DNA from: Plasmopara viticola
Lineage: Eukaryota; Oomycota; Peronosporomycetes; Peronosporales; Peronosporaceae
Assembly (NCBI GenBank): GCA_001695595.3
Contig: MBPM02000015.1
Coordinates: forward strand, 558,001-622,000
Direction of reading: 5' to 3'
DNA: 64,000 nt
In this document: positions 1-10,054 of the stretch, in pieces
Layout: every line of letters begins with the position of its first letter
Position numbering within the stretch: position 1 is the stretch's first letter
Made by a program: the position numbers and the translations under genes
The notes under the pieces: generated by a model
The model's database searches: none
What the model saw: only the letters and a program-made list of their open reading frames with translations
What the model was told of the DNA's origin: nothing

Positions 1-1157
1 TGAAGTCGAGTGGTCTAGGTTGGCTTACTATCGCCCTTATCGTGTCCGGATCGGTCGCGTGCTTTGCCGTCTTATTTTTCGTCGCTTTAAAATTCATTCG
101 ACGACACCAAAAGAAACTTCGTAGCAAGGACGTTGGTCTCGCAGCCCTGGCGACCAGTTATGCCGGCTTTCCAACGCCCGAGGGCGCCTTAGACGCCATT
201 ACGTTGGGCTCGGATGCCACCTACTCGCAACGAGGTCGAGACGATAAATGGAGTCGACGCCACTTGAGTGGGGCCAATGGCTTGTGGGAAGATGACGTCA
301 TCATCACAGCCCGTGTGCCGCGCGAAAAGGTGATATTGCAGGACCTGATCAGTCGAGGAGGGTACGGCGAAGTGTACTCGGGCACGTTTAATGACGAACA
401 CGTAGCTGTCAAGATGCTGTTGCCAGAAACGCGCAAGTGTATTCGTCACTTGAACGCTTTTCTTGCAGAGGTCAAGCTCATGGCAACGCTGAATCATGAA
501 CGCATTGTCCGATTCGTTGGAGTGGCGTGGGACTCTTTAAATGATCTGTGTGTTCTATCCGAGTATATGGAAGGTGGCGATTTACGCGCATTACTCAAAA
601 CCTACGAGGATGACAATATTCCGCAAGGGGTTGATCGAAGGAAAGCTACGATTGCACTTCACGTTGCGCATGCGCTCACGTATCTTCACTCGTTGTCACC
701 CTCTGTTCTTCACCGCGATCTCAAATCCAAGAATATTTTGTTGACCTCTGATTTCCAAGCAAAACTTACGGACTTTGGGGTCTCTCGCGAGCGTTCCGAC
801 CATACCATGACGGGTGGAGTCGGCTCTTCGCGGTGGATGGCCCCAGAGGTCATGATGGGAGAACGGTACGACAATAAGGCCGACATGTTCTCGTTCGGTG
901 TTGTATTGGCGGAACTAGACCAGCACGATATTCCGTACGCTAACGTTAAAGAAAATGGCGACTCTGGTCGACTGATGCCCGATCTCGCGATTTTACAAAT
1001 GGTTGCCAGTGGCAAACTTCGCATCCAATTCTCTTTGGACGCTCCTCAAGCTATACAAGAACTCGGTATAAAGTGTGTATCCCTTGACCCGAAAGATCGA
1101 CCAACAGCCTCAGAAGCGCTGTATCAACTCCACACCATTTTAGCAAACGGTTTGTAG
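1..1157 (+). CDS. Membrane-anchored TKL-family protein kinase (5' end outside window)
   Basis: The frame is open to the left edge (first full codon at base 3), so the N-terminal, presumably extracellular, part is missing. The visible protein starts with a hydrophobic segment at about bases 15-104 (GLGWLTIALIV..., FFVALKFI), followed by a basic stop-transfer stretch RRHQKK. This predicts a single-pass membrane protein with a cytosolic kinase domain. Kinase motifs are complete and in order: glycine-rich loop GGYGEVYSG (about base 355), VAVK lysine (about 404), HRDLKSKN catalytic loop (711), DFG (771) and WMAPE (about 834), ending in an RPT-type subdomain XI. HRDLKSKN and GSSRWMAPE are typical of TKL kinases, so Ser/Thr specificity is expected. 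All catalytic residues are present, so it is probably active. The ligand and pathway cannot be read from this fragment. It ends at TAG 1155-1157. Confidence 0.93.
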   Translation, partial: KSSGLGWLTIALIVSGSVACFAVLFFVALKFIRRHQKKLRSKDVGLAALATSYAGFPTPEGALDAITLGSDATYSQRGRDDKWSRRHLSGANGLWEDDVIITARVPREKVILQDLISRGGYGEVYSGTFNDEHVAVKMLLPETRKCIRHLNAFLAEVKLMATLNHERIVRFVGVAWDSLNDLCVLSEYMEGGDLRALLKTYEDDNIPQGVDRRKATIALHVAHALTYLHSLSPSVLHRDLKSKNILLTSDFQAKLTDFGVSRERSDHTMTGGVGSSRWMAPEVMMGERYDNKADMFSFGVVLAELDQHDIPYANVKENGDSGRLMPDLAILQMVASGKLRIQFSLDAPQAIQELGIKCVSLDPKDRPTASEALYQLHTILANGL

Positions 1158-2295
1158 ACTTTGGCGTCTTTCACGACGACAAGAAGGGCTCTAAAACTTA
1201 AAGTAACAGTATAAATAGAGACGTACGCAGAATAATGTACAAATGAAGTACTCGACATTAAAGACCTAACAATTTAGCTTTCATCGCCGTAAAAACTCTT
1301 TCAATGATCCGATTGTACCCTAGTTTCGCCCTAATTAAGCGTTTGAACCGTAGCTTGAGCTTTATTTAGTTGCGCTTTCCACGACTATCTGAACGCAACT
1401 TTATAACCGACCAGGCAATGTCACACCCCTCTCTCTATCCGGAGAGTTACTACCAAAAAATTGCGTTGTGGGAAGCAGCGTGGGAGAATTATATGTCAAG
1501 AAAGATTCGGCAAGAAAGCCGGTACTCTTTTTATACTCATCAACCCATAAACCGAATAGCTTGAGCTTGCCAAGCTACGTCACGTGTGAGAAGGTCAGGT
1601 GTCAGCTTGAAACTGTCTACACGATCGAGAGCTCCGTCTGCGCGTCGCAATTCTCGGCTGGCACGGCCTCGTTCTCAGCTAGTTTCAAAGAGCATGGCGA
1701 GTTGTCTTCGACTCGAGTGCGCAGCAGCATATGATTCGAGATCAATTTGAGTCCAATGCAACGTGAGCGCAATTCGAAGAGCCCATTGACTTTGAAACCT
1801 TCTTAGATTTGCGTTCCGTTTTGTCATCAAACTTGGAAATGCTCACAATAAAGAAGTTGGTGCAAGTAGTAAACTTGCTTTTCATTTGTATAATTTGCGA
1901 CAACAAACATCCTAGCATTCGTCGGGCGTTTACCAGTCTTCAATGCTCCTATTATCTGCGCAGCCTTACTTACAGCTTCTTGACACCTGAGTCAAAAGTA
2001 GCAAGCTCTTTTCAAAGACTTTAGTCACTCTTGACAAGTCTTGCCTCATCCTTTATTAGCGTTACTCTTTGGAAAGTCAATGAACGATAAAGGGCCCTAT
2101 TGACGTAAGAAAGTGACTCAGAAGCTTATCAAATCAGAAGATTCCAGTGTATCGCAGATTTTCAGGATTATTGGCGCTATATCGATCAGACGTGGCTTTT
2201 AAAAGAAAAGCTTCTCCAACATTTTGAACAAACAAAAAGCAAGCCACCACTTTCTGTGTGCAGCAGTCAAGCTGCAATCTCCTTCTCCTTCCCGC
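1158..2295. other. Intergenic, no gene seen
   Basis: This 1.1-kb AT-rich gap separates the kinase from the opposing membrane-protein gene, so the two are convergent. Open frames here are short (under 90 codons), lack recognisable domains and are not convincing. No repeat or RNA gene was recognised. Confidence 0.6.
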
Positions 2296-2895
2296 TCACG
2301 CCGGGATGGCCTGAAGGAAGTGCAGCGCAAAGCCAAATAACGTAAAGATCTTGACAAACTCAGCGCCCACGTAAACGACGTGGTAGATGCAATTGGGTCG
2401 ATCACAGACCTGAATCGTGTGTCGAATTTCCCCAAACTGCATCTTTTGATTGAACGACATACTTGCGTCATCCGCTTCTTTTAGCACCTCATACAGAGAA
2501 AATTCAGCCGCGAGTTGAAGCTTTGGGTAGAGCCACGTGGCCTGGACGGCAACTAGGAGCGTGGCTACGACAAGATGCCACAAGGCGTCGCCAGTGGACG
2601 ATGGGACCAAGAAGTGAACCATCCAAAGGCCTGCATTGAGTCCAACTTCAACGGAGATAAGCGCTGCGAACATGGTGCGACCCAAATCGAGCGCCAGGTG
2701 ACGTGGCATGAATGGAGCACGGAATTTGACCCACGACTCGGTAAACGAAATGGCTAGCACGAAACCCAGCCATACAAGGGAGAGGAAGGAAGCAGCCGCG
2801 CCTTTGGACAACCACTCAAACCTAGCCAACGCAGCGAAGATGGCGCCAATGCCAGCGTATACGCTGCTCAGCAGTCCGCGCGTCTTGGCGTCCAT
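2296..2895 (-). CDS. Five-helix integral membrane protein, function unknown
   Basis: A 199-residue protein with five hydrophobic segments at about residues 8-28, 34-52, 75-97, 106-124 and 172-195. It starts MDAKTRGLLSSVYAG without a cleavable signal peptide and ends QAIPA. A hydrophilic loop (about residues 125-168, containing DDASMSFNQKMQFGEIRH and a CDRPNC pair of cysteines) lies between helices 4 and 5. The second segment carries FTESWVKFRAPFMPRH, which looks conserved in style, but I do not recognise the family with confidence. A small polytopic protein of a DUF or TMEM type is the best description. No introns are needed. The ATG at 2893-2895 is the first in frame and the stop is TGA at 2296-2298. 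Confidence 0.8.
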   Translation of the reverse strand: MDAKTRGLLSSVYAGIGAIFAALARFEWLSKGAAASFLSLVWLGFVLAISFTESWVKFRAPFMPRHLALDLGRTMFAALISVEVGLNAGLWMVHFLVPSSTGDALWHLVVATLLVAVQATWLYPKLQLAAEFSLYEVLKEADDASMSFNQKMQFGEIRHTIQVCDRPNCIYHVVYVGAEFVKIFTLFGFALHFLQAIPA

Positions 2896-3082
2896 CTTGT
2901 GATTTGGTGAAATGATACGAAGGATATGTGATAGCTATATTATATTAATGACAAAGAAGTAGGTGTGAAAAGATGTTTTTACTAATTACATATCACCTCA
3001 ATATCATAATGCAGAAGATATAAAGTATCGGATTGAAGAAGTTAAGTTTGCACCCAGCTTGTGACTGATGCTACTACATACT
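2896..3082. other. Promoter-side gap of the membrane-protein gene
   Basis: A short AT-rich stretch upstream of the membrane-protein start and directly abutting the left LTR-like repeat, so a copia insertion sits within about 190 bp of this gene's 5' end. No defined promoter motif can be called. Confidence 0.3.
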
Positions 3083-3309
3083 TAGTTTGGAGTGTACGCG
3101 GTAGGTGGCGGAGTAAATGCTATTTAGATACCAGTCCATAGTTTGCAATCGTGTGCTACATCCGAGCCTGCCCTTCTACTTTGCTTACTGATTTACTTCG
3201 ACAGATGAATAGCTGTCGATGCATCCGTAATCACCAAGCGTCAAAGTGTCCGTGATTTTTTTGATGTTCATATGCATTTGGAGATGTGATAGCGTATCGT
3301 TTTCCAACA
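3083..3309 (+). repeat. Degenerate copia-type LTR, left copy
   Basis: This segment aligns by eye with 6051-6282. Shared blocks include TTTGCAATCGT-TGCTACAT, CTTGCTTACT, CTACTTCGAC and GATAGCGTATCGT. It ends in TTCCAACA (3302-3309), and its degraded start (around TTTGGA at 3086) fits an inverted TGTTGGAA terminus, the usual LTR edge. A C-rich run follows immediately. Both copies lie in the same direction, as LTRs of one element should. Confidence 0.7.
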
Positions 3310-3508
3310 CCCCCCCCCCCTCGAGATCACATCACAGGATTTCTAACTAGCACAAACCCACTAGTGTCCGCAGCTCAGCGAGCTTGTGCTACTTTAGCGC
3401 CTCTCAGGCTGAACGTAGCGCGGCTCTAGGATGCCGCAAAGGGCAAAGTATTTGGCAAATTTGAGGCGTACATCGTTGTGTATTGACCTCGAAGACGAAG
3501 CCTGACCT

Positions 3509-4150
3509 TTAATCTGACAAGTGGCAGCTATTATGTCCAAACGCAACTTCATGCAGAATTAATAATAACCCCACTCCCATCAGCATTTCTCTTATATAAA
3601 AGAGATCTCGAGTCGTTTTAGATGCTACAACAAACTCGGCCTCCGTTGACAAAAGGAAAGCATCTCCTTTCTTTTTCGCGGACCAGCTCACGGGTATACC
3701 ATTGAGTAGCACTAACATTACTATGAGCGCCTTGTCTGCAGCGAAATCGACATCGCTGTAGGACCTTAGTGTAATCGCATCATTGCCCTTTGCAAGTTCT
3801 CGTTCCCTGCTAGAAATCGAGCGATTCATTTTGCAAGTTTCCGGTCTTGATCTCGGGGCCAAAAAGTTTGCCGCGTTGCCTTGTGCACCTCAAACGTGAT
3901 GTCAGCTCGTGTGAATCGAGCCACTCAAAACAGGCTTCCAACGAGCAGCTGGAATTTTTCGATTGTTGGCTGCAATCTTTCTTGGGTGACTGACTCACAT
4001 TCATCTTTGACTTGTCCATCACTGTGGCGATAATAAGTGAGTAGTCGACACCGAAGACTTAATCGTTTCCGCATACACCAAGCCGTACATTGAGTATAGC
4101 AATTGCGTCGTTTGCGTCTCTCTTTGTCTTGAACACTTACTTAGTGGAGC
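3509..4150 (-). pseudogene. Ty1/copia pol remnant: end of reverse transcriptase and RNase H
   Basis: Reading the minus strand from about 4150 down gives decayed copia pol sequence in several frames. First comes a YGL motif of the RT region (near 4090), then a stretch like VARFTRADITFEVHK, which matches the copia 'TRPDI' block, and then RNase H with SYSDVDFAADKA, PVSWSAKKKGDAF and LLSTEAEFVVAS. The last is the well-conserved STEAEY/A motif of copia RNase H. Stops and frameshifts interrupt it, so it is not functional. Its orientation is opposite to the integrase-side fragment at 4690-5290. Confidence 0.8.
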
Positions 4151-4689
4151 AAGTATGCACTCGTGACGCGCAGGTGCTCGACAACATTGTACGCTATGCG
4201 TCAAATAAGCCATTAACTGTGCTGATAGACAAGCACGACAAAACCGTGATTACTATCTTGTTCAATCTAAGGAGCTTGCAGATTTTGCACATATTTTTTA
4301 GTAGATGGATGCGGCAAGGTGGAAGACATTCAGTCGGTCTGCCCCGACGACCTCGCAGAGGAATAATTGCACTAAGGAAGTTTGGCGGAAGAACGTCCAG
4401 ACCAAGGACCTTGTCAACTATACGCTATCCTGACAAGACAACATAGCCCAAAATAAGTTGAGAGTTCGGGACAGCGGGTCTAGCAGACACGTCGTCAACG
4501 ATGAAATGCTTTCCGAGGATGCACAAGAGTGTGACGACCAATGCGCTTTTACGACTCACGATGGAAGTGTGTCACGTGATTGCGTGTGAAAACCAAGCTT
4601 TAATCGTCAAATTGAAGTTTGTTCTTCACCGTCATGGATGGACAGTATCGTGTCGTATGACAAGCTTGAGCACAAAAGTTGGTGGCTTA

Positions 4690-5290
4690 AATAAAAGAAT
4701 AATCGGTACGCTAACCTATTTGATTACCGGTGACATCGTGTTTGACGTGAAAATGGGCAAAACCATACACGATTTCAAGACGCAAGATGCAAAAAATCGA
4801 TCTGGGAATGGTTTGATTGGTTTTGGCCGCAAAAGATGAAGCATCGAAGCAGGGAGATCATGGAATTGTCAAGAAAAAAACGCGAATGCACTTCCACGGT
4901 CGTCTCACTTACAACACTATTGAAAGGATGGCGTGCGAGTGTAGGTCTGACACCCGGCTGAGCCGGTTGGTATGTGTCACGTGCGCAAAAATGAAGCACA
5001 CAAAGAACGCACAGTCCAAAATTTCACTCACCCGCTGATCAAGTCGAGGGTTTATTGACTTGGATCCGAAAGGACCAATGACAGCAAAAGGCCAAGTAGA
5101 AAGTCAGTATCTCTTTAACTTTGTGGACCACAAGAGAAATTCCTGTTGTTTCTTTTTCGCGCACCAAGTATCAAGCCGCTTTCCATTCGAAAAACATACA
5201 ACGCTATCCAATTTAAATATAAAGGATAGCGGAAATGATTCTCACAGTGATGTGTGGATCTCTGACAGGCATCGCGGCAACTGGAAAAGC
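4690..5290 (+). pseudogene. Ty1/copia pol remnant: GAG-pre-integrase and integrase start
   Basis: The plus strand carries pieces of a copia polyprotein across shifting frames. There is a GDIVFDV-type block (about 4728), then FHGRLTYNTIERMA and CVTCAKMKHTKNAQS (about 4890-5025), which match the GAG-pre-integrase zinc region, and DPKGPMTAKGQ followed by YLFNFVDHKRN (about 5065-5140), the start of the integrase core. At least one in-frame stop separates the zinc and core segments. This is an inactivated fragment, probably of the element whose LTRs lie at 3083-3309 and 6051-6282. Confidence 0.75.
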
Positions 5291-6050
5291 CAGGAAAAAT
5301 GGCATGCCAGATTATGCCACACGTGGATCAACTGTGCGATTACTAGAAGACATAAAGCCTACGATCGATGGTGTAGCCACCGTGCAAGAAGGCTCTCAGC
5401 CAAATTTGAAGACATACGCTGAGACGATGCGATTCTCGAAGGCTGGCAGTAGCAGTAAGGCCATACTCGAAGTAATCAGGCGCTAGATAACAGCAAAGTA
5501 CGTTATCAAGCGACCAGTCTGCGACCAAGTAGAGGTAATGCCCGGACTGGGCTTGATTAGTTTTCTTTGCCTTAAACAGCTTCATTGACTGCGACAAAGT
5601 CATCGTAGTCTTAATCGTTGACGTGTGCACGCATACGTGGCGCTGCTTGTGTTTCTCGCCATTGTGGTAGCACCGTATATTGGCGTGCTCTATGCTGCTT
5701 TAAACTCAAGCGAACCTGTCCGTTCCTCGGACGTATCGATGATCCGAAGGCCTCGATGTGCACCAGTGCACCACCGCGACCGTCACCAAGCTCAGAGCAA
5801 AACAGCCCGGGCTCGATCGCAACCATCATCGATGCGTTTTCATCATCCTTCAGCTGCGAGACATCCATCTACAAATTTGTGCTTGGAGACCGACGAGGGT
5901 TGTTAGTATGCGGACTTTGCCGCTACCGTGGGCAGTTGCTTCGCCTCGTACTACCGCTAGAGACGCACCGGCCCTTTTTTGACCTTTGTCGAAACTGACT
6001 ATGGTTGGCGCGCTCAGAACTCCGTCGAACCCAGTCGTCGGGAATACACC
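5291..6050 (+). other. Interior of copia relic, unassigned
   Basis: The sequence between the integrase remnant and the right LTR-like repeat. Several overlapping open frames of up to 126 codons occur in both strands, but none gives a recognisable copia or host domain. It is probably further decayed element sequence or a secondary insertion. Confidence 0.35.
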
Positions 6051-6282
6051 TATTGGTAGGAGGCGTGCGCAATAGGTGGTAAAGTGAAGACTGCTGATGT
6101 TTTACTAGTAAATTTGCAATCGTCTGCTACATTAAAGCCTGCCTTTCTACCTTGCTTACTAATCTACTTCGACCAATGACTAGCTATTAATGAGGCCGTA
6201 ATTACCAGAAGCGCGCATGTCCGTAATTCTAACACGCCATCTTAGCCAATCCCGTGATGCGATAGCGTATCGTGCTTCAACA
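6051..6282 (+). repeat. Degenerate copia-type LTR, right copy
   Basis: The partner of 3083-3309 in the same orientation and of similar length (about 230 bp). It retains CGCAATAGGTGG near the start, TTTGCAATCGTCTGCTACATT, CCTGCCTTTCTACCTTGCTT, and GATAGCGTATCGTGCTTCAACA at the end. The terminal CA and degraded TTC-AACA match the left copy. Divergence between the two copies is considerable, indicating an old insertion. Confidence 0.7.
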
Positions 6283-7440
6283 TTAGTGCAGGTAGAAGGA
6301 ATCACTACAAGGCACGATACGGAAAGCTACACGGAATCTGGTTGGCTACGCAGCCAAGATATACGTATATGCTTAATCACAACCTACTCACACATTAGTG
6401 TATCCGCGATCTAGTAAGGTAATGGTTCATTTGTGAGTTTACGGTCAAATAAGCAATATTTTAGCACTTCACCAGGTGGAAGATGATCTGATTAACAGTG
6501 ACAATTTGGCGTTGGACATTCCACGTGTCAATTTGCAAAAACTTGATTACTACGCACCTCGAAAGAGCCTTGCGGCCGATCAGTCACTTTACATAAACCA
6601 TAAGCCCAGCAAATTTAAAAAAATACTTTTTCTTCGACTACATTGGTAGCCTAACGGAAAGTGTTCATCGCATCGCATCTGAAAATTGCATCGAATCGGG
6701 ATTTAAGCCTGGGTGGACGACGTCATCGTTTCAATATATATATATATATAATTTGGTATATGTGTACTTAATGTGTGCCTGTTATCGCGCGCCGTAAACT
6801 ATCCGTCCTATGACGAAATGGACTCTGTATGCACCGTCAGGTCACGATGTACAAGATGATCAAATCAGCCTAATTGAAGGTGAGCACCAAGCATATTTAC
6901 ACAATTGAACGAGATTTAAATGGTGTCTCATCGGATTGAGGTCTTGCAAGTTTTTGCAAGAGCTTGTCCAGCACATAGAAAAACAAAAACGAATTTAACG
7001 GATCGCAAAGTTGAGGTTTCACCTGGTCTCATATTTCGGAAATTGCAAATTTAAGACTAACGGCACAAGGTAACTACAATGGAAGTGCAGTTTTGAAGCT
7101 TTTAAAGCAAAGGATTCGCTGCTTGCAAGACTCAAATGAGAAGCTTAATTGTCGATAAGGTAGAAGCTAAGCTTTACGCAGATAGTAACATAAACTTTAT
7201 CGGACGAACGTCATTGTGAGCAGATTGTCAAAAGCCGAGTTGCATACCTTAATATACACCCTGCACCACGAGGTCACCGCAACCAATGCTCTCCCTTTAT
7301 CGCGTCTGTGCATGCTTCACATCCTCTGTGCCGTCTTTATCTGCTCTCTTGTCCACTCTTTTAATTGTCTTTGCTATAAGCTGTAAAATGATGATGGTTG
7401 GTTCGTAGCCTCTTTCTATAATAAGCTTTCGTGTATTCAT
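6283..7440. other. Intergenic, AT microsatellite, no gene seen
   Basis: AT-rich sequence without a credible coding frame. A short (AT)n/(TA)n microsatellite lies at about 6734-6751. Nothing else was recognised. Confidence 0.6.
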
Positions 7441-7456
7441 GACAGATGTTGCATCC

Positions 7457-7481
7457 CCGGGTTCGATTCCCGGACGGCGCA
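7457..7481 (+). tRNA. tRNA-like 3' fragment (T arm and 3' acceptor strand only)
   Basis: A perfect T stem-loop, CCGGG-TTCGATT-CCCGG (7457-7473), is followed by a 7-nt acceptor-like strand ACGGCGC and a discriminator A at 7481. The end resembles eukaryotic tRNA-Gly (which finishes ...CGGCGCA). The matching 5' acceptor strand GCGCCGT and a D arm are not present in the preceding 200 bp, so this is a truncated tRNA or tRNA-derived repeat, not a working gene. It could also be the remnant of a tRNA-derived SINE. Confidence 0.45.
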
Positions 7482-7990
7482 CTGCCACTGAACTTGCAAT
7501 TTCTCATTCAACTTCTCGATCGTGACGAAGATCGGCCGTATCGACGTCCGCGAGCTTCAAATTACTTTTTGCTTGATCAATTGCGCTTAAATTAAGTGAA
7601 TAAACGCTTAGTTTTGACCTCGGTGCGGCTGTGACACCCGTCTCCTCACAATACACTTGCCACCCATTACGCAGGTATAATCTTAAAAGTGCGATCTCAA
7701 GAGGTATTGTGTTCAGGGGTCAATTGAACGCCACCAAAACTAATATAGTGAAACGGAAAGTATAGCCATTTCATTAGAGACTTTTGAGAGCGCTGAGAAC
7801 TTAGGAAAGTTCTTTTAAAGAGGTAGCAAGTGAAGGTGCACACGATCTCTCCCGGTCAGTAAGAAGTTTTCGTGTTTTGCCTCAAGGTGTGTTCTTCTGC
7901 TGGTTTGGTGCATCGTGATACATCCTAACCCCAAACCCCAAACCTTAATCCATATTTTCTTAATAAGCTATTCACGCTCGAAACGACATC
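7482..7990. other. Intergenic, no gene seen
   Basis: No coding frame of note. A short telomere-like stretch, CCCCAAACCCCAAACC (about 7930-7945), is present but only two or three units long. Confidence 0.55.
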
Positions 7991-8031
7991 ATTGTTTTCA
8001 AGCTCTGAGACACTGTACAGCCACGGATACG
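7991..8031 (+). repeat. Interspersed repeat fragment, copy 1
   Basis: About 40 bp closely matching 19369-19407, including the identical 20-mer block CTGTACAGCCACGGATACG plus flanking TTTT-AAGC-CTGAG. A shared block this long in otherwise unrelated intergenic DNA indicates a dispersed element, possibly part of an LTR or other retroelement terminus. Confidence 0.6.
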
Positions 8032-8240
8032 CCCTGCAAAATTAATTTGGCTAATTTTGTTTTTTCGATATTAATTGATGCTGTTTTTGACGTAGGTCGT
8101 GTCTTTGAATTTTTGTTGTCGGTTGGTCCATCTACTAAGGACATTGGTCCACCCTGTTGCCAAGCAGCGAGAACGTGTCATGGGCTGAAGCGAAATTCAC
8201 TACATCTTGTGTGGTGCTGTTCCTGAAATTGCGAAATGTC

Positions 8241-8285
8241 TATAGTGGGTATGCAGCACAGTATAGTACTGTATACCCCACTATA
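8241..8285. repeat. Imperfect inverted repeat (hairpin), MITE-like
   Basis: TATAGTGGG (8241-8249) pairs with CCCCACTATA (8276-8285), with an inner palindrome ACAGTA/TACTGT (about 8258-8272). It resembles the terminal hairpin of a small TA-rich non-autonomous DNA transposon. The motif ACTATAGTG-like sequence recurs in the large palindrome at 10055-10155. Confidence 0.5.
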
Positions 8286-9043
8286 AATGTTTTCACCATA
8301 AAGTAGATTAACGAGTTCTTTAAGGGGATAGGGGTACTCTCGATATTAATTTATGCAGTGCTTGGGCGGTCGATGAAACCTAATCTATTGCGTCCGTACG
8401 CCAAATAATGTGAATTCTTTGGACATTGTCTCAATCGACACTTTGACAGATGCGTCACCAGAGCACGTGTAGTAATTTATATCCAGTAGTTCTGAGAATT
8501 CCACAACATAAATCGCATCCCATTTATTGTATATTCTACTCGCTACGAACGAGGGACCACCAGAGTGATTGTAGTTAGTGCAATCCAGTATTGCATAAGG
8601 TGTTGAAACCTGATATGAGCCGGTTCCGTTGCACCAAAGTGACGAAACACAACTATAATAACTCTGGCAGGATTTATACTTAACCCGGGGGCACCTCTAT
8701 CTCTTCTTTCTCTTCTATCCCCTACCTCCCTATCTATAAATCTTAATTTGTATGTAAAAGTATAGGAATTCGGAGCCCGAGCACCAACAGAAGCTGGAGT
8801 ACTCCTAAATTCTCAGTAACGTGCACGTCAATGTTTTATACTATACTACATTAGCGTGGTCTTTGAGGGAGTTTAGGGGTACTCAATCTCTAGCATATGT
8901 ACCGTACCTCACATTACTATATTTTAAATTTATCTATCATTATCATTTTCGGAAAAGGTTGGGGTGACGCCCTCCTTCCAAGCGCGGGGGCTAAATGCTC
9001 GCGCGCTTGGGGCAGGTGCTCTCGGGCATCTGCAGGTCTCTAA
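8286..9043. other. Intergenic, low complexity; probable LINE 5' leader at right
   Basis: No gene seen. A pyrimidine-rich tract lies at about 8696-8732 and a repeated AGGGGTACTC-type motif at about 8326-8341 and 8873-8888. GC content rises sharply from about 8960, where GC-rich sequence probably represents the untranslated leader of the LINE that follows. Confidence 0.4.
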
Positions 9044-10050
9044 CGAGTCTCACCCTCGACGCGACGGTCTCCAGCACCAGGTCAAACCCCCTTCCACGCC
9101 CTTAACCGCGCCAACCGCATCCGGATTGGCTCCTTTAATGTAAATTCTCTAGGTTCGAAGCGCAAGAAGCACGAAACACTCCCCGAAGATCTCCGGCGCT
9201 ACCGCGTCGATATCCTTGGCCCCCGAGAAATCAAGATCTACGATAGAGGTGAGCACCGCATTGATGACTTTCTTCTAACTCTGAAAAAAAAAAAAGAAGC
9301 CAAGACCGAAGTCACCGAAATCCGCCGCCACTGCAACCCGTCGGGCGCCACTCGACACGCCCGATCCCGAGAAGACACCTGGCGCCACACTAAGAAGCTC
9401 GGAACACTCCTCGGCGATATTAAAGATCTATCCCGACGCAAGTCCCTGGCCACCCTCGCGCTCCACCGCCTCTGGTCCGTCTGGCTCCGCCCCACGCTCA
9501 TCTCACCCAAGACCCGCATTCGACTGTACAGAGCTCCACGGCCTCGAGAGTTTCCATCGCCGCCAGCTTCGCTACGCTCTTGGCTATCGCTACCCCCGAC
9601 CCATTTCGAATGCAAGACTCTACGACCTCTGTGATGAGCGGCCGCTGAGACTACGACTGACACAAGCTCGCTGGCGCCTGTTTGGCCATGTACTTCGCCG
9701 CTATCCCGACATTCCAGCTGACCTCCAGATGCGTGCCTACTTCTTCTCCACCGCAGCAAAATGGCGCGGACGTCCCCGCACCACGCTCCCCTCGACACTC
9801 GACCACAATCTTGTTTCCCGTGGCTCCGGCTTTCGACTCCGGACAGCACAAGACCTCGAAGTGGTACGTACCCTTGCACAAGACCGATAAAAATGGAAGA
9901 CCCATTTGACCTCGGTGCTGGATGCACTGCCCGCCGAACGAGACTCGACGTATGCGGACACCACTCTATGCCGTGGACTAGCCAGACTGAGCCTAGCACG
10001 TGCATACCTTGGCAACGCGATAACGTAATACATTACATTACATTACATTA
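9044..10050 (+). mobile_element. Internally deleted APE-type LINE with (ATTAC)n tail
   Basis: One uninterrupted reading frame with no ATG runs from about 9044 to TGA 9632-9634. It begins with an apurinic-endonuclease start (RIRIGSFNVNSLGS, then RRYRVDILGPREIKI, about 9116-9241) and passes within about 100 codons into the post-reverse-transcriptase region (HTKKLGTLLGDIKDLSRRK and LWSVWLRPTLISPKTRIRLY, about 9388-9530). The rest of the endonuclease and the whole RT catalytic core (no FADD-type box) are absent. After a frameshift and small loss near 9534, a second frame continues with ESFHRRQLRYALGYRYP and RWRLFGHVLRRYPD to a stop near 9886. A short ATTAC-type tandem tail closes the element at 10026-10050. 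Standard LINE order is endonuclease then RT, so this is a deletion derivative, non-autonomous and inactive by coding content. Confidence 0.82.
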
Positions 10051-10054
10051 TCAG

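Noticed and set aside
6734..6751. AT microsatellite as possible origin or MITE
   Set aside because: Simple dinucleotide run without terminal inverted repeats.
7930..7945. CCCCAAACCCCAAACC resembling telomeric repeat
   Set aside because: Only two or three units and not the canonical plant/oomycete TTTAGGG unit; too short to call an interstitial telomere.
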